From Terfezia claveryi (Eukaryota > Ascomycota > Pezizomycetes > Pezizales > Pezizaceae), in contig WHUX01000017.1 in NCBI GenBank assembly GCA_015179025.1, positions 1 through 64,000 of the forward strand: a stretch of DNA of 64,000 bases. Direction: 5' to 3'. How positions within the stretch are numbered: position 1 is the first letter of the stretch; each line of letters starts with the position of its first letter. Under the pieces are notes generated by a model, which saw only the letters and a program-made list of their open reading frames with translations, did not search any database and was not told the origin of the DNA. This document shows, one piece after another, positions 43,940 to 53,800 of the stretch. The translations under genes and the position numbers were made by a program.

Positions 43940-44110
43940 TTCAGCGATGTATTTAGTAATGGGAATGATTTAATTGTATTGAGGAGTGCTTCAGGAATCA
44001 AGGTTCAGCTTATTCTGTTATGCGGGCAGAAGTAGAGCAGAGTGGAGCGATGAGATGAAGCTCTGGCAAAGAGAGGGGGGAAGGGCTGTATTTAAGGCTC
44101 CTAGTGGGTA
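43940..44110 (-). promoter_or_regulatory. Putative promoter and 5' leader of the repeat-protein gene
   Basis: On the minus strand a TTAAATA box lies at about 44095-44089, followed by a C/T-rich stretch (CCCTTCCCCCCTCTCTTTGC) that often accompanies fungal transcription starts, then about 130 nt of leader to the ATG at 43939, whose context is CGCTGAAATGG. The block around CATCTCATCGCTCCAC is repeated upstream of the copy at 51925-52290, so leader sequence was duplicated with the gene. Confidence 0.4.
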
Positions 44111-44199
44111 GCCAAGCCAGACTAGTGGGAAGGTTGAAAAAATATTTGCTAGGGCTGTGACTCGAGTCCTCTATGACTCGTGCCCATGCTACTATAGGT

Positions 44200-44770
44200 C
44201 TAGCCACCCAATGGAGGGTCGTACCAACCAGACTAGTCTCGTCATAGCCTCGAGCTTGGTCCCTGGTCATTAGTCTGGCTTGTCCTGGTCATTAGTCTGG
44301 TTGCACTAACCCTCCACAGACTACCCTGGTCATAAGGGTGCCAACCAGACTACTTGGAATGAGTCACTAATCTAATGAGTCACAAAAAGAAAGAACACAA
44401 GCTTAGCTAGGTCTGGTTAAGCGCCGCTTAGCGAGCAGTAGCACTTACTAAAGAGTACTTAGACTCAAAAATAGTCTCACGCCAAGCCTCTAGTCGATCG
44501 CAACGGTTGTCAAGCTCGAGGGTCGGATGCCGAGACTAATCGCAACTCAAAAAGGGGAGGGTTGTGCGAACCAGACTAGGCTGACTGTGTTGTGCCAACC
44601 AGAGCATGGTGGCTTGCACTAGTCTGGCTTGCACTAGCCCCTCCGTAAGGCTTGCACTAGGTAGCCTAGAGGCAGGAATATGACTCTCAAAGTCATCTGC
44701 ACTTTTAGTCTGGTTGGCACAATCCCCCCTTACCGCACTTTAGTCTGGCACAACACCCATAGAGGGCCGC
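44200..44770. repeat. Cluster of TAGTCTGG-motif copies
   Basis: Copies or fragments of TAGTCTGGTTGGCACAA occur at 44221-44235 (minus), about 44271-44310 (plus, two), 44331-44346 (minus), 44564-44605 (minus, two), about 44618, 44706-44730 and 44741-44757 (plus). Orientation alternates, as expected for multiple small elements inserted into or next to each other. No gene is present between the repeat-protein leader and the next tail copy. Confidence 0.6.
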
Positions 44771-44819
44771 ACTTACTAGGCTTGGTAGAGGACTTGCTAG
44801 TCTCGCTCAACCAACCGGA

Positions 44820-44940
44820 CCCAATTGAATCGAGTCCCTGAATCCACCCGAGTTTCCGGATGGCTTATATGGTCTCCTTAACGCATATGACCGAGACTAC
44901 TGCGTATGAGTAATGAGGTTTTTAAGAGAAGAAAAAAGTC
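44820..44940 (+). mobile_element. LINE tail insertion, plus strand
   Basis: CCTGAATCCACCCGAGTTTC, CGGATGGC, then GTATGAGTAATGAGGTTTTT and GAAGAAAAAAG: the common tail with decayed hairpins and a short A-rich end at about 44925-44938. Confidence 0.65.
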
Positions 44941-45303
44941 CTGCACACGATTTCTTTCTCTTGAAAAACAAAAAGATATGTGCGAGGGCTGTGAAAACCC
45001 CCATTGTTATATTTACCAATTGGAAGCGTGTTACATAACAAACAAACAACCTTCTCAGAATCAAACGACTAATGCTTCACCATCACTGTACACCGGATTT
45101 ACCGACCTAATTACGGGAGCCCTATTAGGGGCTTTTGGCCTGGTAGTGCAATTTACAAGAGAAATCAATAAAGCATATCATCAGAGTCAATGCAAGAGCT
45201 TCCCTCTTCTCACGCAAAGATTCGAGCCTTTTTAATTCAAACTTAGGAAATGAGTGCACGCCTTCGATGTCAGAATGCTCCGACTCAAGTTCAGAGTCAT
45301 GAT

Positions 45304-46091
45304 AGAGGAGCTTTTTTTTTTTTTTTTTTTTTTAATTCACTCATTACTCATATGCGGTCCCGACCGTACTAGTCCCGACCATGATGAGCCACCCCGAGCG
45401 GATTCAGGGACAACGAAAGTTAATCTGCCAGGTCCGGCGCTAAGTACACGAACTCGGGTTGATCGGGGTCCCAAGCTGTCATTAACGGACTTGTGTCCGA
45501 TGACTCGGAGGGGGCTTAGTCTCATAAGACCCGACCCAAAGTGAAAGACATAATGAACCCACGAATAACCGAAAAAGAACCAGAAATAACCCGAAGGACT
45601 AATGGAGGAAAAATAGGCAATAAGGGATACCAAATAAGGGGACTCATAATATACTGGAAGCTAAGGGAGTCGTAAAACGATATGATCGGCGATGCAGCCG
45701 AGACTTAGGTGAGCTCGTGATAAAAGTAATTAATGAAGGCCTCCGTGGCCTCAAATGTTTCCTCTAAAGGGGGCAAATAGCGAAGTGATAACCAAAGATA
45801 ATGACTAAAAAAGGAAACTAAGAAGAAAGCAAGCTAAATGAGGTTTTGGGGGGAGATTAGAGGGAAGAAAAAAAAGTTGAACGTCAGAGTGATCATGATT
45901 ATGAGCATAACGAATATATTGGCTTTCTAATCCTATCCCCCCTTACTCTATTCCGGTTTGCCCAGCTCTTCCCAACTGCGCTTACTCCCTAACGGACTGG
46001 CTCTTGCTTGCCTGAACCTAGTCTGGTTGGCACAACCCCCCCGTAACGGGAGCCTGAACCGTGGGCAATCGAAGGTGAACCCCAGAGGAGC
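45304..46091 (-). mobile_element. Retroposed insertion (772 bp) with AGAGGAGC target duplication
   Basis: AGAGGAGC at 45304-45311 and 46084-46091 encloses a minus-strand element whose 3' end is the LINE tail (CTCATCATGGTCGGGACTAG, GGACCGCATATGAGTAATGA) and a run of 22 A. The body includes a TAGTCTGGTTGGCACAACCC copy at 46019-46042. No open reading frame of LINE type was recognised in it. Confidence 0.82.
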
Positions 46092-46210
46092 ACAGCTGTC
46101 ATTTTCATCCCTGTCTTCGGTGTATGAGTGAAGATACTGTGCTTCAGGGACATGGATATTGAGGAGGAGAGTGCCTCACGACAGAAGCTAACAAATCCTT
46201 CCACCTACAG

Positions 46211-46245
46211 TGAAGAACCACTTTTTTTTTAATACTGCGAAGAAC
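46211..46245 (-). mobile_element. Minimal retroposed tail (about 16 bp) in copy 2
   Basis: GTGAAGAACCA then CTTTTTTTTTAATACT then GCGAAGAACGA: a near-duplicated flank around only AGTATTAAAAAAAAAG (minus strand), the last bases of the LINE tail. In the intact gene the site reads once (GCGAAGAACCCCTTGG). It is an extreme 5' truncation. Confidence 0.65.
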
Positions 46246-46642
46246 GACTTGGTCTCGCCAATCTTGATGCTTAGAGTCACTAGGCTGGTGATGGCTTGTT
46301 CGAACGAACAGCTATAGCTTGGATTTCAGAGGCAGTGAAACGTGGGAGTTGGGATGGTGGTGGAAGGATTTTTATGTTGATAGAATCGCTCCTGCAGCGT
46401 AGTCCCACCATAAGAGCATTAGTGACCACGAGAGCTACAACCGGGGATTGCGCCTCCAGCTTCGATTTGCTGTTGAGGCTGTTAGTCAGTTACACACGTT
46501 GGTCGTCTTAACGAAGGCAAGCTTCTCCTGCAACTTAATTTCGCTATTGAGCGCAGAATTAATCACTTGCATGATAGGTATCTCCATCATAAAACGACAG
46601 GGAGTTGCTACTCAACCTTGCTTTCGCTCAGAGCTCACTGGC

Positions 46643-46732
46643 GGTGTAACTCATCATGGTCCTCTTCTACTGGGGCCGCATATGAGTATTTCTTCCTTCC
46701 TTTTTTTAAAAAAAGAAAAAACCGTGTTTCTC
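46643..46732 (+). mobile_element. Short LINE tail insertion in copy 2, plus strand
   Basis: AACTCATCATGGTCCTCTTC, TACTGGGGCCGCATATGAGT then pyrimidine and A-rich end (to about 46726), between flanks GGCGGTGT and ACCGTGT that look like a decayed target duplication. Confidence 0.65.
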
Positions 46733-47479
46733 TAAAATAAATACCATATAGGAATCTGCTCCTCCAGCTTTGTTTGGCTGAGTAATGAATTCCATTACGC
46801 GTGTTCCCTGACATTGCATACAAGAGCTCGGGGTTCCGGGTTAACTGCAGCGTAACGGTCCGACAGGACGGATGCGGGTGTCGGTCTCAATGAACGCAGC
46901 AATGCGTACGCAGTTCACCTGCGGAGGCTTAAGGAGCAAAGGCAAATACTATAGCGGAGTTGTGACCGCATAGTTCTCTACTGTTGGCAACAAGATTGGC
47001 AGTAACTGGGTCGGGTCCAGTATAAGTTATGGAAAACGGGTAACGCTGTGAGTATGTCCCATAGCGAAATTGAGAGCTGATGAGGGAGGCCATGGTGAAG
47101 TTGGGGCTTCGGTATTCCTCCTGCTCAAGGTGCAAAGTACACAGTCCGGCGGATAAGCAGATAGTAACCCCGACGTGGGTTGGCTGACTTCATCAATGGC
47201 GTACCACTCACCCGTAACGGGCAGGCTCTTACAGCTCCATGGGGCAGTGAAGCATCAGCTGAGCCCTTGTCATCCGCTGCTAATACCTCCGAGGGGACCA
47301 TGAAAATGGTAAAGGCAAATCGTGCCTTAGGCCGCAAATACGATGTTGACCACATGCAGCAATGCACGCTGGACTTAACACACCAACAAGAACATGCACC
47401 CGTTGGGGCGCGGTAAAGGCCCTCACCGCACTACTCAACGGACATGTCCTGCTGGAAGACCCCTCCCGTTTGTGATCAA

Positions 47480-48950
47480 GACTGGATTTTCACAGCAAAG
47501 GCAAAATCAAGTACTGCAAGACCCTAGGTATTACGGTGGCCAGCAACCTCTCGTGGAAAAAACATATCGAGCAACGCACGGACAAGGCAGCTAAGATACT
47601 AAGGGTACTGACAAGCCTAGGCAACCAAAACGGAGGGATGAGCCCACTAGCCCTTAGAGCCCTTTATACTGGGTGTGTACGGAGCATCTTCACTTGGGGC
47701 GCAGAACTTTGGAAACCTCAAGATCAGTTCCTACAGCCCATGCAGCGTCTGGAATATCAAGCCCTAAGAAAGATCACAGGAGGTTATCATGGCTCCAGCC
47801 ACCAAGCACTAGGATGGATCGCCAACGTTGAACCCCTGCAGGAAAAGATAAAAGACATGAGGCGGACCTGGGCAGCTAGGGCAGTTAGAACGGGGGACAC
47901 CAACATAAAATCCTACATCGAGGAGGACACATCCTGGCATCAATGCAACGACCTACACCGCATAAGAACTCCCATCTCAGAGGCATTCTTCCTAAATGGA
48001 GCCAGTCCAGAAGAGCTATCATGGGGCGACAGAGAGGATACTACACCTTTCCCCGTGATACACAAGGAAATCATGGACCCGAAATCAACTACGTCAAGAC
48101 ATCTAGGTCCCTGGGCAGCAGGCATAGGTTCTATCTTGGAAGAAGGTTGGAGAACGTGCTACACGGATGGTACAGACGGAAAGGGGCGGTGGCGAGCGGG
48201 GTACACAGTGAAGCACGGACAGGATCCCCTCCCGAGGACTACGGTGGTTTTCTGGGAAATCAGGCGACAGTAGCGGACGGCGAACTCTATGCAATGCAAC
48301 TAGCATTAAGCACTGAGGATTCAGACATGCTGACCATTCTCTCGGACTCACAGGCGGCAATTCAATCAGTACGCAACATGAGCACAGGCTCCCCCCCCCG
48401 CTCCGGCATTGAGAAAGAAATCAAGGCGCAACTGATCTCCAACCCGCACAGAGACCTCCAGCTAGCATGGGTCAGAGGCCACCTCGGCATCCCTGGGAAT
48501 GAAAAAGCGGACCGGATGGCCTGTTTCCAGTCCCACCTAGGGGCAGTAACAAGCCACAATTGGACCGTCACAGAGGGGGGTCTCCGTGCATCCTCAAAAG
48601 CCATTCGCAAAGAAGAAAGAACAAAAGCTGGTTATGGGTCCAGAAGAACGGAATGGAACCGACACGCCCTCTCAGCCTACACATGGACACGCACGAACAG
48701 AGGCCCACAGAAGAGCTGGCTACATCACATCGGCAAAGCAGCTTCAGCAGAGTGCGCGTGCGGACACCCCACTGAGACCGGAGAGCACATTGTCTTCACC
48801 TGTCCACGTTTCAACCGATACCGGAGAGCCCTGTTGGGGGCAAGGAACAGCTGGGAGGAGCTTGACAAAGTGGAATGGAGAAAAGAAGGGGAAGTCAGTT
48901 ATGAGGCCACGGAGGCCTTCTTTGAGTGCTTATACAAAGAGCTCAGTTAG
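47480..48950 (+). pseudogene. LINE ORF2 C-terminal part: RT thumb, RNase H, zinc finger
   Basis: From about 47490 the frame reads the end of the reverse transcriptase (LGITVASNLSWKKHIEQRTD, LRALYTGCVRSIFTWGAELW), then RNase H with YTDGTDGKGRWRAGY (first Asp). A frame shift near 48245 is needed to continue into ADGELYAMQLAL (Glu), TILSDSQAAIQ (Asp) and WVRGHLGIPGNEKADRMA (last Asp). The C-terminus has CACGHPTETGEHIVFTCPRF and ends at 48948-48950. The polymerase active site (YADD-type) and endonuclease are missing because of 5' truncation. The order places it in the I/Tad-like group with RNase H. Confidence 0.88.
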
Positions 48951-49099
48951 GAGCAGTTCAAAATCCAGTTCCTTGATCATTTACGAAATCTCCTTCTCTC
49001 GAGTCCTGTTTAGTCCCTCTTTAGTTTTCATACTAGTTCATCTCTTCCATCATAGTTCATCAGATATATTTGTACTTATCTTGCGCGGGTTTGGCCGAT

Positions 49100-49200
49100 T
49101 AACTGGTCTTACCCTTGAATCCACCGGGTTTCCGCGTGGCTCCTCATAGCCCCCCCATCGGGGCTGCATAGGAGTACTAAGTATTTAAAAAAAAAAAAAA
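49100..49200 (+). other. LINE 3' tail with two potential hairpins (reference copy)
   Basis: The tail carries CCACCGGGTTTCCGCGTGG (stem with TTTC loop, slightly decayed here) and GCCCCCCCATCGGGGC (second stem), followed by TGCATAGGAGTACTAAGTAT and poly(A). In the other copies the stems are kept although loop and spacer bases vary, which suggests the RNA structure is recognised by the LINE reverse transcriptase. Structure is predicted by eye. Confidence 0.6.
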
Positions 49201-50020
49201 AAAATTGTTTGGCTGATGAGGCGTCACGGGGGATTTGCGGAGTTGATGTCTCTATGGCTGATATGAGAGGGACATTGCTCCTGTTTCTTGGATTTACTAA
49301 TGGAGCACCACTGGCGATGTTTGCAGGAGAGATACGAAAGGGAGTTGCTCCTCCAGCCTGGTTCACTAATGGCAGCAATGACGTCTAGACACTTCTCGAA
49401 TCTGGCTTTACAAGCAGCTCCGGCTTCGATTATCCTCTGCCTGGTGAGCTCAAGGAACCTCATCGTTCTGTCACAACACGTCTTACAATCAATTGCGGAA
49501 CTAGTCGCCTGTGAGACGGGTATATCTATACAGGTGGAGTCGGCCTTCCAAGCAGCTCCGCCTCCGCCCATCTTCTCCGCCGTGGTCTTTAAGGACTGTC
49601 CAAACTAGTCTGGGAATCAACTGTGACGTACTAGTCGCTTGCGAGGTACCGGTAGGTATCTCCACGTTCTAAGAATCCACGTCCTATAGCCTCAGCAGGG
49701 AATTTCTCATAGAGTTTCACTTCGTTCCTGAGGCCATCACCGGTGATTTCCACATGGGATGCAAGAGTAAGATGCTCCTGCAAGTTTGTTTCGTTGATCT
49801 CATCGACAAAGCAATCATCAATAGCTTTTCATGATGGGTACCTGTACCGCATATACGATAGGACATTAGGAATTTCCTCTTGGATTTTGATTTCGCTAAT
49901 CAGAGCAATCACGGAGAATGGCTCTCGATGCAGCCCAAGCAAGATTGGCCGGCAAGGTGATGAGGGATCCCACTACCTTGGGGGACTTGTGGAAGGATGA
50001 CGAGAAGAATTAGGAGAACA

Positions 50021-50084
50021 GAAAGGCATGGGATGACTTTAGTGAGCCATATGAAAGGCATGGGATGACTTTAGTGAGCCATAT
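50021..50084 (+). repeat. Perfect 32-bp tandem duplication
   Basis: GAAAGGCATGGGATGACTTT followed by AGTGAGCCATAT occurs twice back to back (50021-50052, 50053-50084). The length is not a multiple of three, so it shifts the LINE frame. Confidence 0.95.
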
Positions 50085-50473
50085 AAGCAAGAGGATGGGT
50101 TCACTCCTTTCATGAGCTCCATCCTCTTTAAGGAGGGGGGAAATAAGAGGCTGAGTGTAGGGGGGGACGTCCCGGTTCCAGATATCCCATTTGTCGACCT
50201 AGAGCTAAGGAAGGATGCGAAGCCAGACCGGTAGGTGAGGAAAATCGAGGAAGTGAAGGAGGATGCCGTGATGCTTCGCTAGAGAAAAAGAAAATAAAAG
50301 GCAGACGGGAAAATAAAGGCAGTGTATATATACCGACGGCAGCATGAGCGAGGAAAGGCTGGAGGGGGTTGGTGGTTGGTGTTCAAGAGGGAGGCAAGTC
50401 GAAAGGAAGTGTGGGGCAGGGTCGGGTGGACGGTATGGGTTGGGGAGGTGGCTGGCCTTAAGAACGCCTTTAA

Positions 50474-50592
50474 TTTAATTTAATTTTTTTTTTAAAAATA
50501 CTCCTTACTCCTATTCGGTCCCAGTAAGGGGACCATGAGGAGCCACCCGGAGACCCGGATGGATTCAGGACAAGGCAAGTTAATCTGCAAGA
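50474..50592 (-). mobile_element. LINE tail insertion, minus strand
   Basis: T-rich start, then TACTCCTTACTCCTATTCGG, GTCCCAGTAAGGGGACC, CCACCCGGAGACCCGGATGG and GCAAGTTAATCTGC. Flanks share CCTTAAG (about 50457 and 50600), a weak target duplication. It interrupts the RNase H of the LINE. Confidence 0.75.
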
Positions 50593-50964
50593 ATGTCCTT
50601 AAGTGAGAGCCCTTCGGGCTGCAAACCTGGAAGGTCTTATCTTAACGGACTCACAGGCAACAATTGCAGCAGTTAGGAAAGCAGGAAGAGGAAAGGCTAG
50701 GACGGCAGACCTGGGGTGTGCGGTCCTGGAAATTAGAGAAAGGCAGAAGGCATTGGGGGAGGAGGTGGTCAAGCTCGGCTGGGTCAAAGCGCATGTTGAC
50801 ATTCACGGTAATCAACGAGCGGACGCCTTAGCAAAAACAGGTGAAGAGGATATATACCCCGAAGAACCCCTGATCACGGAAGAGGGACTCAAGCAGGGGT
50901 GGAGAAGAAGGCGCGAGGTGGAGATGAGTGGCAGGAGCAGATGGAGACAGGGTAGTGAAGTGGG

Positions 50965-51190
50965 AAAGAAAGGCTCGGATCAATACAAACCATCGATGAT
51001 GCCCTCATTAGCGAAACAAAGCTGGGCGAGCATGTTCCCATCGTATCTATCCAAGAGCTACGGTATATACCGCCAGTACCCTCCTCAACGAAATCAAGTT
51101 GGGCGAGCAGCATCCTCAAGTGTCTGTCGTTCAGTCAGCAATCGTGCAAGTGATAGACGATGGCTCGATTAGCCAAACCAAGCCCGAGCA
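50965..51190 (+). pseudogene. Repeat-protein family fragment inside a LINE
   Basis: The plus strand encodes DDALISETKLGEHVPIVSIQ, then in another frame STLLNEIKLGEQHPQVSVVQ and DDGSISQTKPEQSPLL, clear units of the family encoded at 41822-43939. It lies between two parts of the LINE that are contiguous in other copies. There is no poly(A) run at its edge, so it did not arrive by simple retroposition; gene conversion or fill-in during repair are possible. Confidence 0.7.
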
Positions 51191-51738
51191 ATCTCCTCTC
51201 CTATCTACCGCACTACACCCACTGCAGGATTGGGAAGGGGAACCTCCAATCCTGGCGAGCTAAGCTGGACGATAGAGTAGATCCGACATGCCGAACATGT
51301 GGCTGGATAGAGACAGGCAGCCACATAGCCCTGGTCTCCACGAGATGAGGAAATCAGCAGAAGGTGGAGCAATTGGGAGGATATGGATGAGCGGGAAGAA
51401 GGTGGGGGGGGGATATATGGTGCATCTAGTCGAGACGTTCATCTCGAATCTGGATTTAGTTTGAGCGAGCGGGAGTTGTCTCTTGTCTCTAAGGGGAGGG
51501 CCGGAGTGGGGGTGGTGGCGGAAGCTATATTTATGACGTGGATGGAGGCCAGAAAGTGGGCGTGGAGGAGGAGGCAGGGGTTATCTCTGTATTCTGATAA
51601 TTTCTTTGGCTCGGGAGGTAGGACACGTTTATGTAGCCCGTTGTTCCGTGGGTGTACCGATTCTTTTTAGATGAGGGAACGGGGCCGTCTCATATCCCTA
51701 GGCTCCAGAGACGTATGGAATCTAAATAAAAAAAAAAA

Positions 51739-51924
51739 GTCTTACTCACGACAGATGCCATGTTTTTGTTTAAAAAATATACTTCTTACTCCTATGCGGC
51801 CCCGTTAAGGGGGCCATGAGGAGCCACCCGGAAACCCAGGTGGATTTCAGGGGTAAGGCAAATTAATCTGCCAGACCAGTGCGAGCTAGGAACAGAATTA
51901 GAATAAAAGAAATCAAGGACGAGA
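51739..51924 (-). mobile_element. LINE tail insertion, minus strand
   Basis: Short A/T-rich end at about 51768-51782, then TACTTCTTACTCCTATGCGG, the CCCCGTTAAGGGGGCC hairpin, CCACCCGGAAACCCAGGTGG and GCAAATTAATCTGCCAG. It separates the family 2 LINE from the next repeat-protein copy. Confidence 0.75.
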
Positions 51925-52290
51925 CCCCATGCTGTCTTCATGACAGATACGAAAGAGAGTTGCTCGTCCAGCTTGTACGGAGGGCATTCGTGCCTTACAC
52001 AATCAGTGCCTTTGGATACGATAGAACGACATGCTTTGAATATTGCTCTCAGCTCAATGATCTTCTGGCTGGTGGCTTCCAGAGACCCAAAAAAGAGTCT
52101 GGTAATCCATTACAAAGTTGAGTTGGGCGGCGGAAGTGCTTTATATGATTCAGTGATCTGGATATATCTTATTTTCGTGTGAGAAGAAGGGGAGTATTTG
52201 TTCGCAGGCAATCGGTGTGGAGCGATGAGATGGAGTACTCTGGCAAAGACGGAGAGAATTATTCCCTCGATTCGAGCATCAGAACAGCTA
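51925..52290 (-). pseudogene. Repeat-protein family, 5' end copy with leader
   Basis: Minus strand of 51925-52115 aligns with the first codons and first helical module of the 43939 gene (FDR-like and an AFIVS-like segment decayed by stops). 52190-52260 aligns with its leader (CCAGAGTACTCCATCTCATC, GCTCCAC). Only the beginning of the gene is present. Confidence 0.65.
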
Positions 52291-52379
52291 CGGAGATACG
52301 GACAATTACGCCGCAATCACGCGGGATAGCCGCGAGTGAGCACAACAAAAGAATCGAATTGGAATACCAATAGCCCAAC

Positions 52380-52712
52380 GATGCAATTTTTTTTTTTTTT
52401 TTTTAAAACTAGTTACTACCTATGCGGCCCCGTTAGGGGGGCCATGAGGAGCCACCCGGAAGCCCGGGTGGATTGAAGGGAGAGGCAAGTTAATCTGCCA
52501 ACCCCGCGCAAACTAAATACACGGACGGAGAGGAGGCCCCATGCTGTCATTGACGGACTGGCCGAAGACCCGTGGGCCTGACTGAGCCTCCTAACTTGAA
52601 AAACTGAAAAGAACTAAAGATTGATGACCCGGGAGGAAAATGAGCTGAACTTATGAAATCGTTTATGGAATGAGAGCTGGACTTATGGAAAATGAATAAT
52701 GATATGATGCAA
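52380..52712 (-). mobile_element. LINE tail insertion with GATGCAA target duplication
   Basis: GATGCAA at 52380-52386 and 52706-52712 encloses 319 bp on the minus strand ending with the full two-hairpin tail (GGCCCCGTTAGGGGGGCC, CCACCCGGAAGCCCGGGTGG) and A18. The body shares GTCCGTCAATGACAGCATGG with the insertion at 45312-46083. Confidence 0.75.
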
Positions 52713-53800
52713 CGTTTCAGCAAAACGGCGCTTTTTAGCAACAATGTTCTCGTCAAGAGTGTATCACATCCTCGCTGGATTGGCCCAGGACAAACACAAT
52801 TCTAGCACCCACACCTCGATACAGGCCGGACGCACTCCAGAGGAACATCGGAACCATGGCACAACCAATCAGAGGGAACGATGGTTCTTATACAACGGAA
52901 GCAAGACCTCAATTGCACAGCAATATAGGCACGATCAATCACGCAAGAAAAGGGAAACAGAAGGCCGTGGGGAGGGCAGCAGTGGGGAAGAGGGGCGTAC
53001 AAAAGAAGAATAATATGAAGTAGAAAACAAACTGTGGATCTACATCGCCAATGGCATGTACGAGGAAACCGCATGCGTGAAGAGAAAGATGGGAACAAGA
53101 GCGACCAGGGGGTCTTGACCGGCTGCTGTCTGTGGAGATAGAATCTACACCACGGTTTAGAAGCAGAGAAATGAAGGCGCGAGAATTAGAGAAAAACTTA
53201 TGGAAAAGAACAGGAAGGAAAAGTTGCCAAAATGCAAACGGAGGAAGGTTGCACGCAAACTGAGGCAACAGACCCTGAGACAGTCACCCACAGCAAGCCC
53301 GACAACAATGGGGGGGAAGAGATATAAGGGGTTTGCCGCCGTCGGGGTCTGGGTGAAGGAGGCAACCACCCATGAGAGAATGATAGTGGGTATGAGATCG
53401 GAGTGCTGAGAACCGGACGGACATATACGGACCTATACGGAGACAGCGACTCAAGCAACAGAGGCACGCAAGGGAAAGGGTGTTGAAGTAGGAAAGCAAA
53501 ACGCCCACAGGAACAGAGCTCAGGTTAAATCTTGGCATATCCACCCAAGTAATAAGTCGGCGATGATGTGGGGGTGCATTAAGGAAGACAATGAAGGGGT
53601 CGTTCATGTGGATCAGACGGATGCTGAGAGAGAAAGTATTCTCCCTATCATTTACCCGAAATCAGTGCGGGACGTCAAGCACTTGCGACCACATGACAAG
53701 ACCAGGACCGTGGCAAGAGAGCTAAGACCACAACAAGATTTGCACCCGTGGATCAGATTGAATGGAGAAAATCTCAGGGTTTCTTAGTAGTGAATTTTGA
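52713..53800 (+). other. Possible decayed Tc1/mariner-like fragment
   Basis: A short stretch at about 53530-53600 reads KSWHIHPSNKSAMMWGCIKE, which recalls the MVWGC motif of Tc1/mariner transposases. Nothing before or after gives a DDE triad, and the open frames overlap on both strands. The remaining sequence shows no recognised gene or repeat border. Confidence 0.25.

Larger units (their letters stand above)
46770..49216 (+). mobile_element. LINE (family 1), 5'-truncated, with perfect 12-bp target duplication
   Basis: TTGTTTGGCTGA at 46770-46781 and 49205-49216 encloses 2423 bp of plus-strand LINE ending in the full tail (hairpins at about 49120-49172, GCATAGGAGTACTAAGTATT, A18). The target is the repeat-protein copy 2: joined without the insert it gives the family consensus around the site. 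The element keeps the reverse transcriptase thumb, RNase H and zinc-finger part of ORF2 and the whole 3' untranslated region, and is the best reference in this window for the source of the many short tail insertions. Confidence 0.92.
45040..49915 (-). pseudogene. Repeat-protein family copy 2, split by four retroposed insertions
   Basis: The minus strand of 45040-45311, 46084-46219, 46236-46648, 46727-46781 and 49217-49915 aligns in order with the gene at 41822-43939 (for example the C-terminal acidic region near 45290, the helical EIQA-like module near 46330, and the CxxRFDR-like module at about 49480 as CKTCCDRTMRFLELTRQRI). It is interrupted by insertions at 45312-46083, about 46220-46235, about 46649-46726 and 46782-49204, and its own frame has additional stops. 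It cannot encode a full protein. All insertions keep target duplications, so the original continuity can be followed. Confidence 0.8.
50320..51350 (+). pseudogene. RNase H and zinc-finger part of family 2 LINE ORF2
   Basis: VYIYTDGSMSEERLEG at about 50315 holds the first Asp. After the tail insertion come LILTDSQATIAAVRKAG (Asp) and GWVKAHVDIHGNQRADALAK (last Asp), then a linker (EGLKQGWRRRREVEMSGR). After the foreign fragment at about 50965-51190 the frame resumes with HCRIGKGNLQSWRAKLDDRV and DPTCRTCGWIETGSH. The Glu motif was lost at the insertion point. Confidence 0.78.
49916..51738 (+). mobile_element. LINE (family 2) copy, rearranged and interrupted
   Basis: Plus-strand LINE fragment from about 49916 (AAQARLAGKVMRDPTTLGDL) to the 3' end CCGTCTCATATCCCTAGGCT, CCAGAGACG and A11 at 51738. 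The 3' end is the same as that of the minus-strand LINE at 23980-24732. Within it are a 32-bp tandem duplication (50021-50084), a minus LINE-tail insertion (about 50478-50590) and a fragment of the repeat-protein family (about 50965-51190). Confidence 0.78.

Noticed and set aside
43284..43973. Plus-strand open frame of 229 codons opposite the repeat-protein gene
   Set aside because: It is the antisense shadow of a repetitive coding sequence; the minus-strand frame has the coherent repeat units, start context and C-terminus.
44010..44270. Minus-strand open frame upstream of the repeat-protein gene
   Set aside because: It overlaps the probable promoter and leader, has no motif, and is not kept as a frame in the related leader at 52190-52260.
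44906..45235. Plus-strand frame with a hydrophobic segment (TGALLGAFGLVVQ), also seen at 41715-42098
   Set aside because: The similarity follows from DNA homology of the family's 3' end; the frame is antisense to the gene, and in the 41.8-kb copy a different register is open around it.
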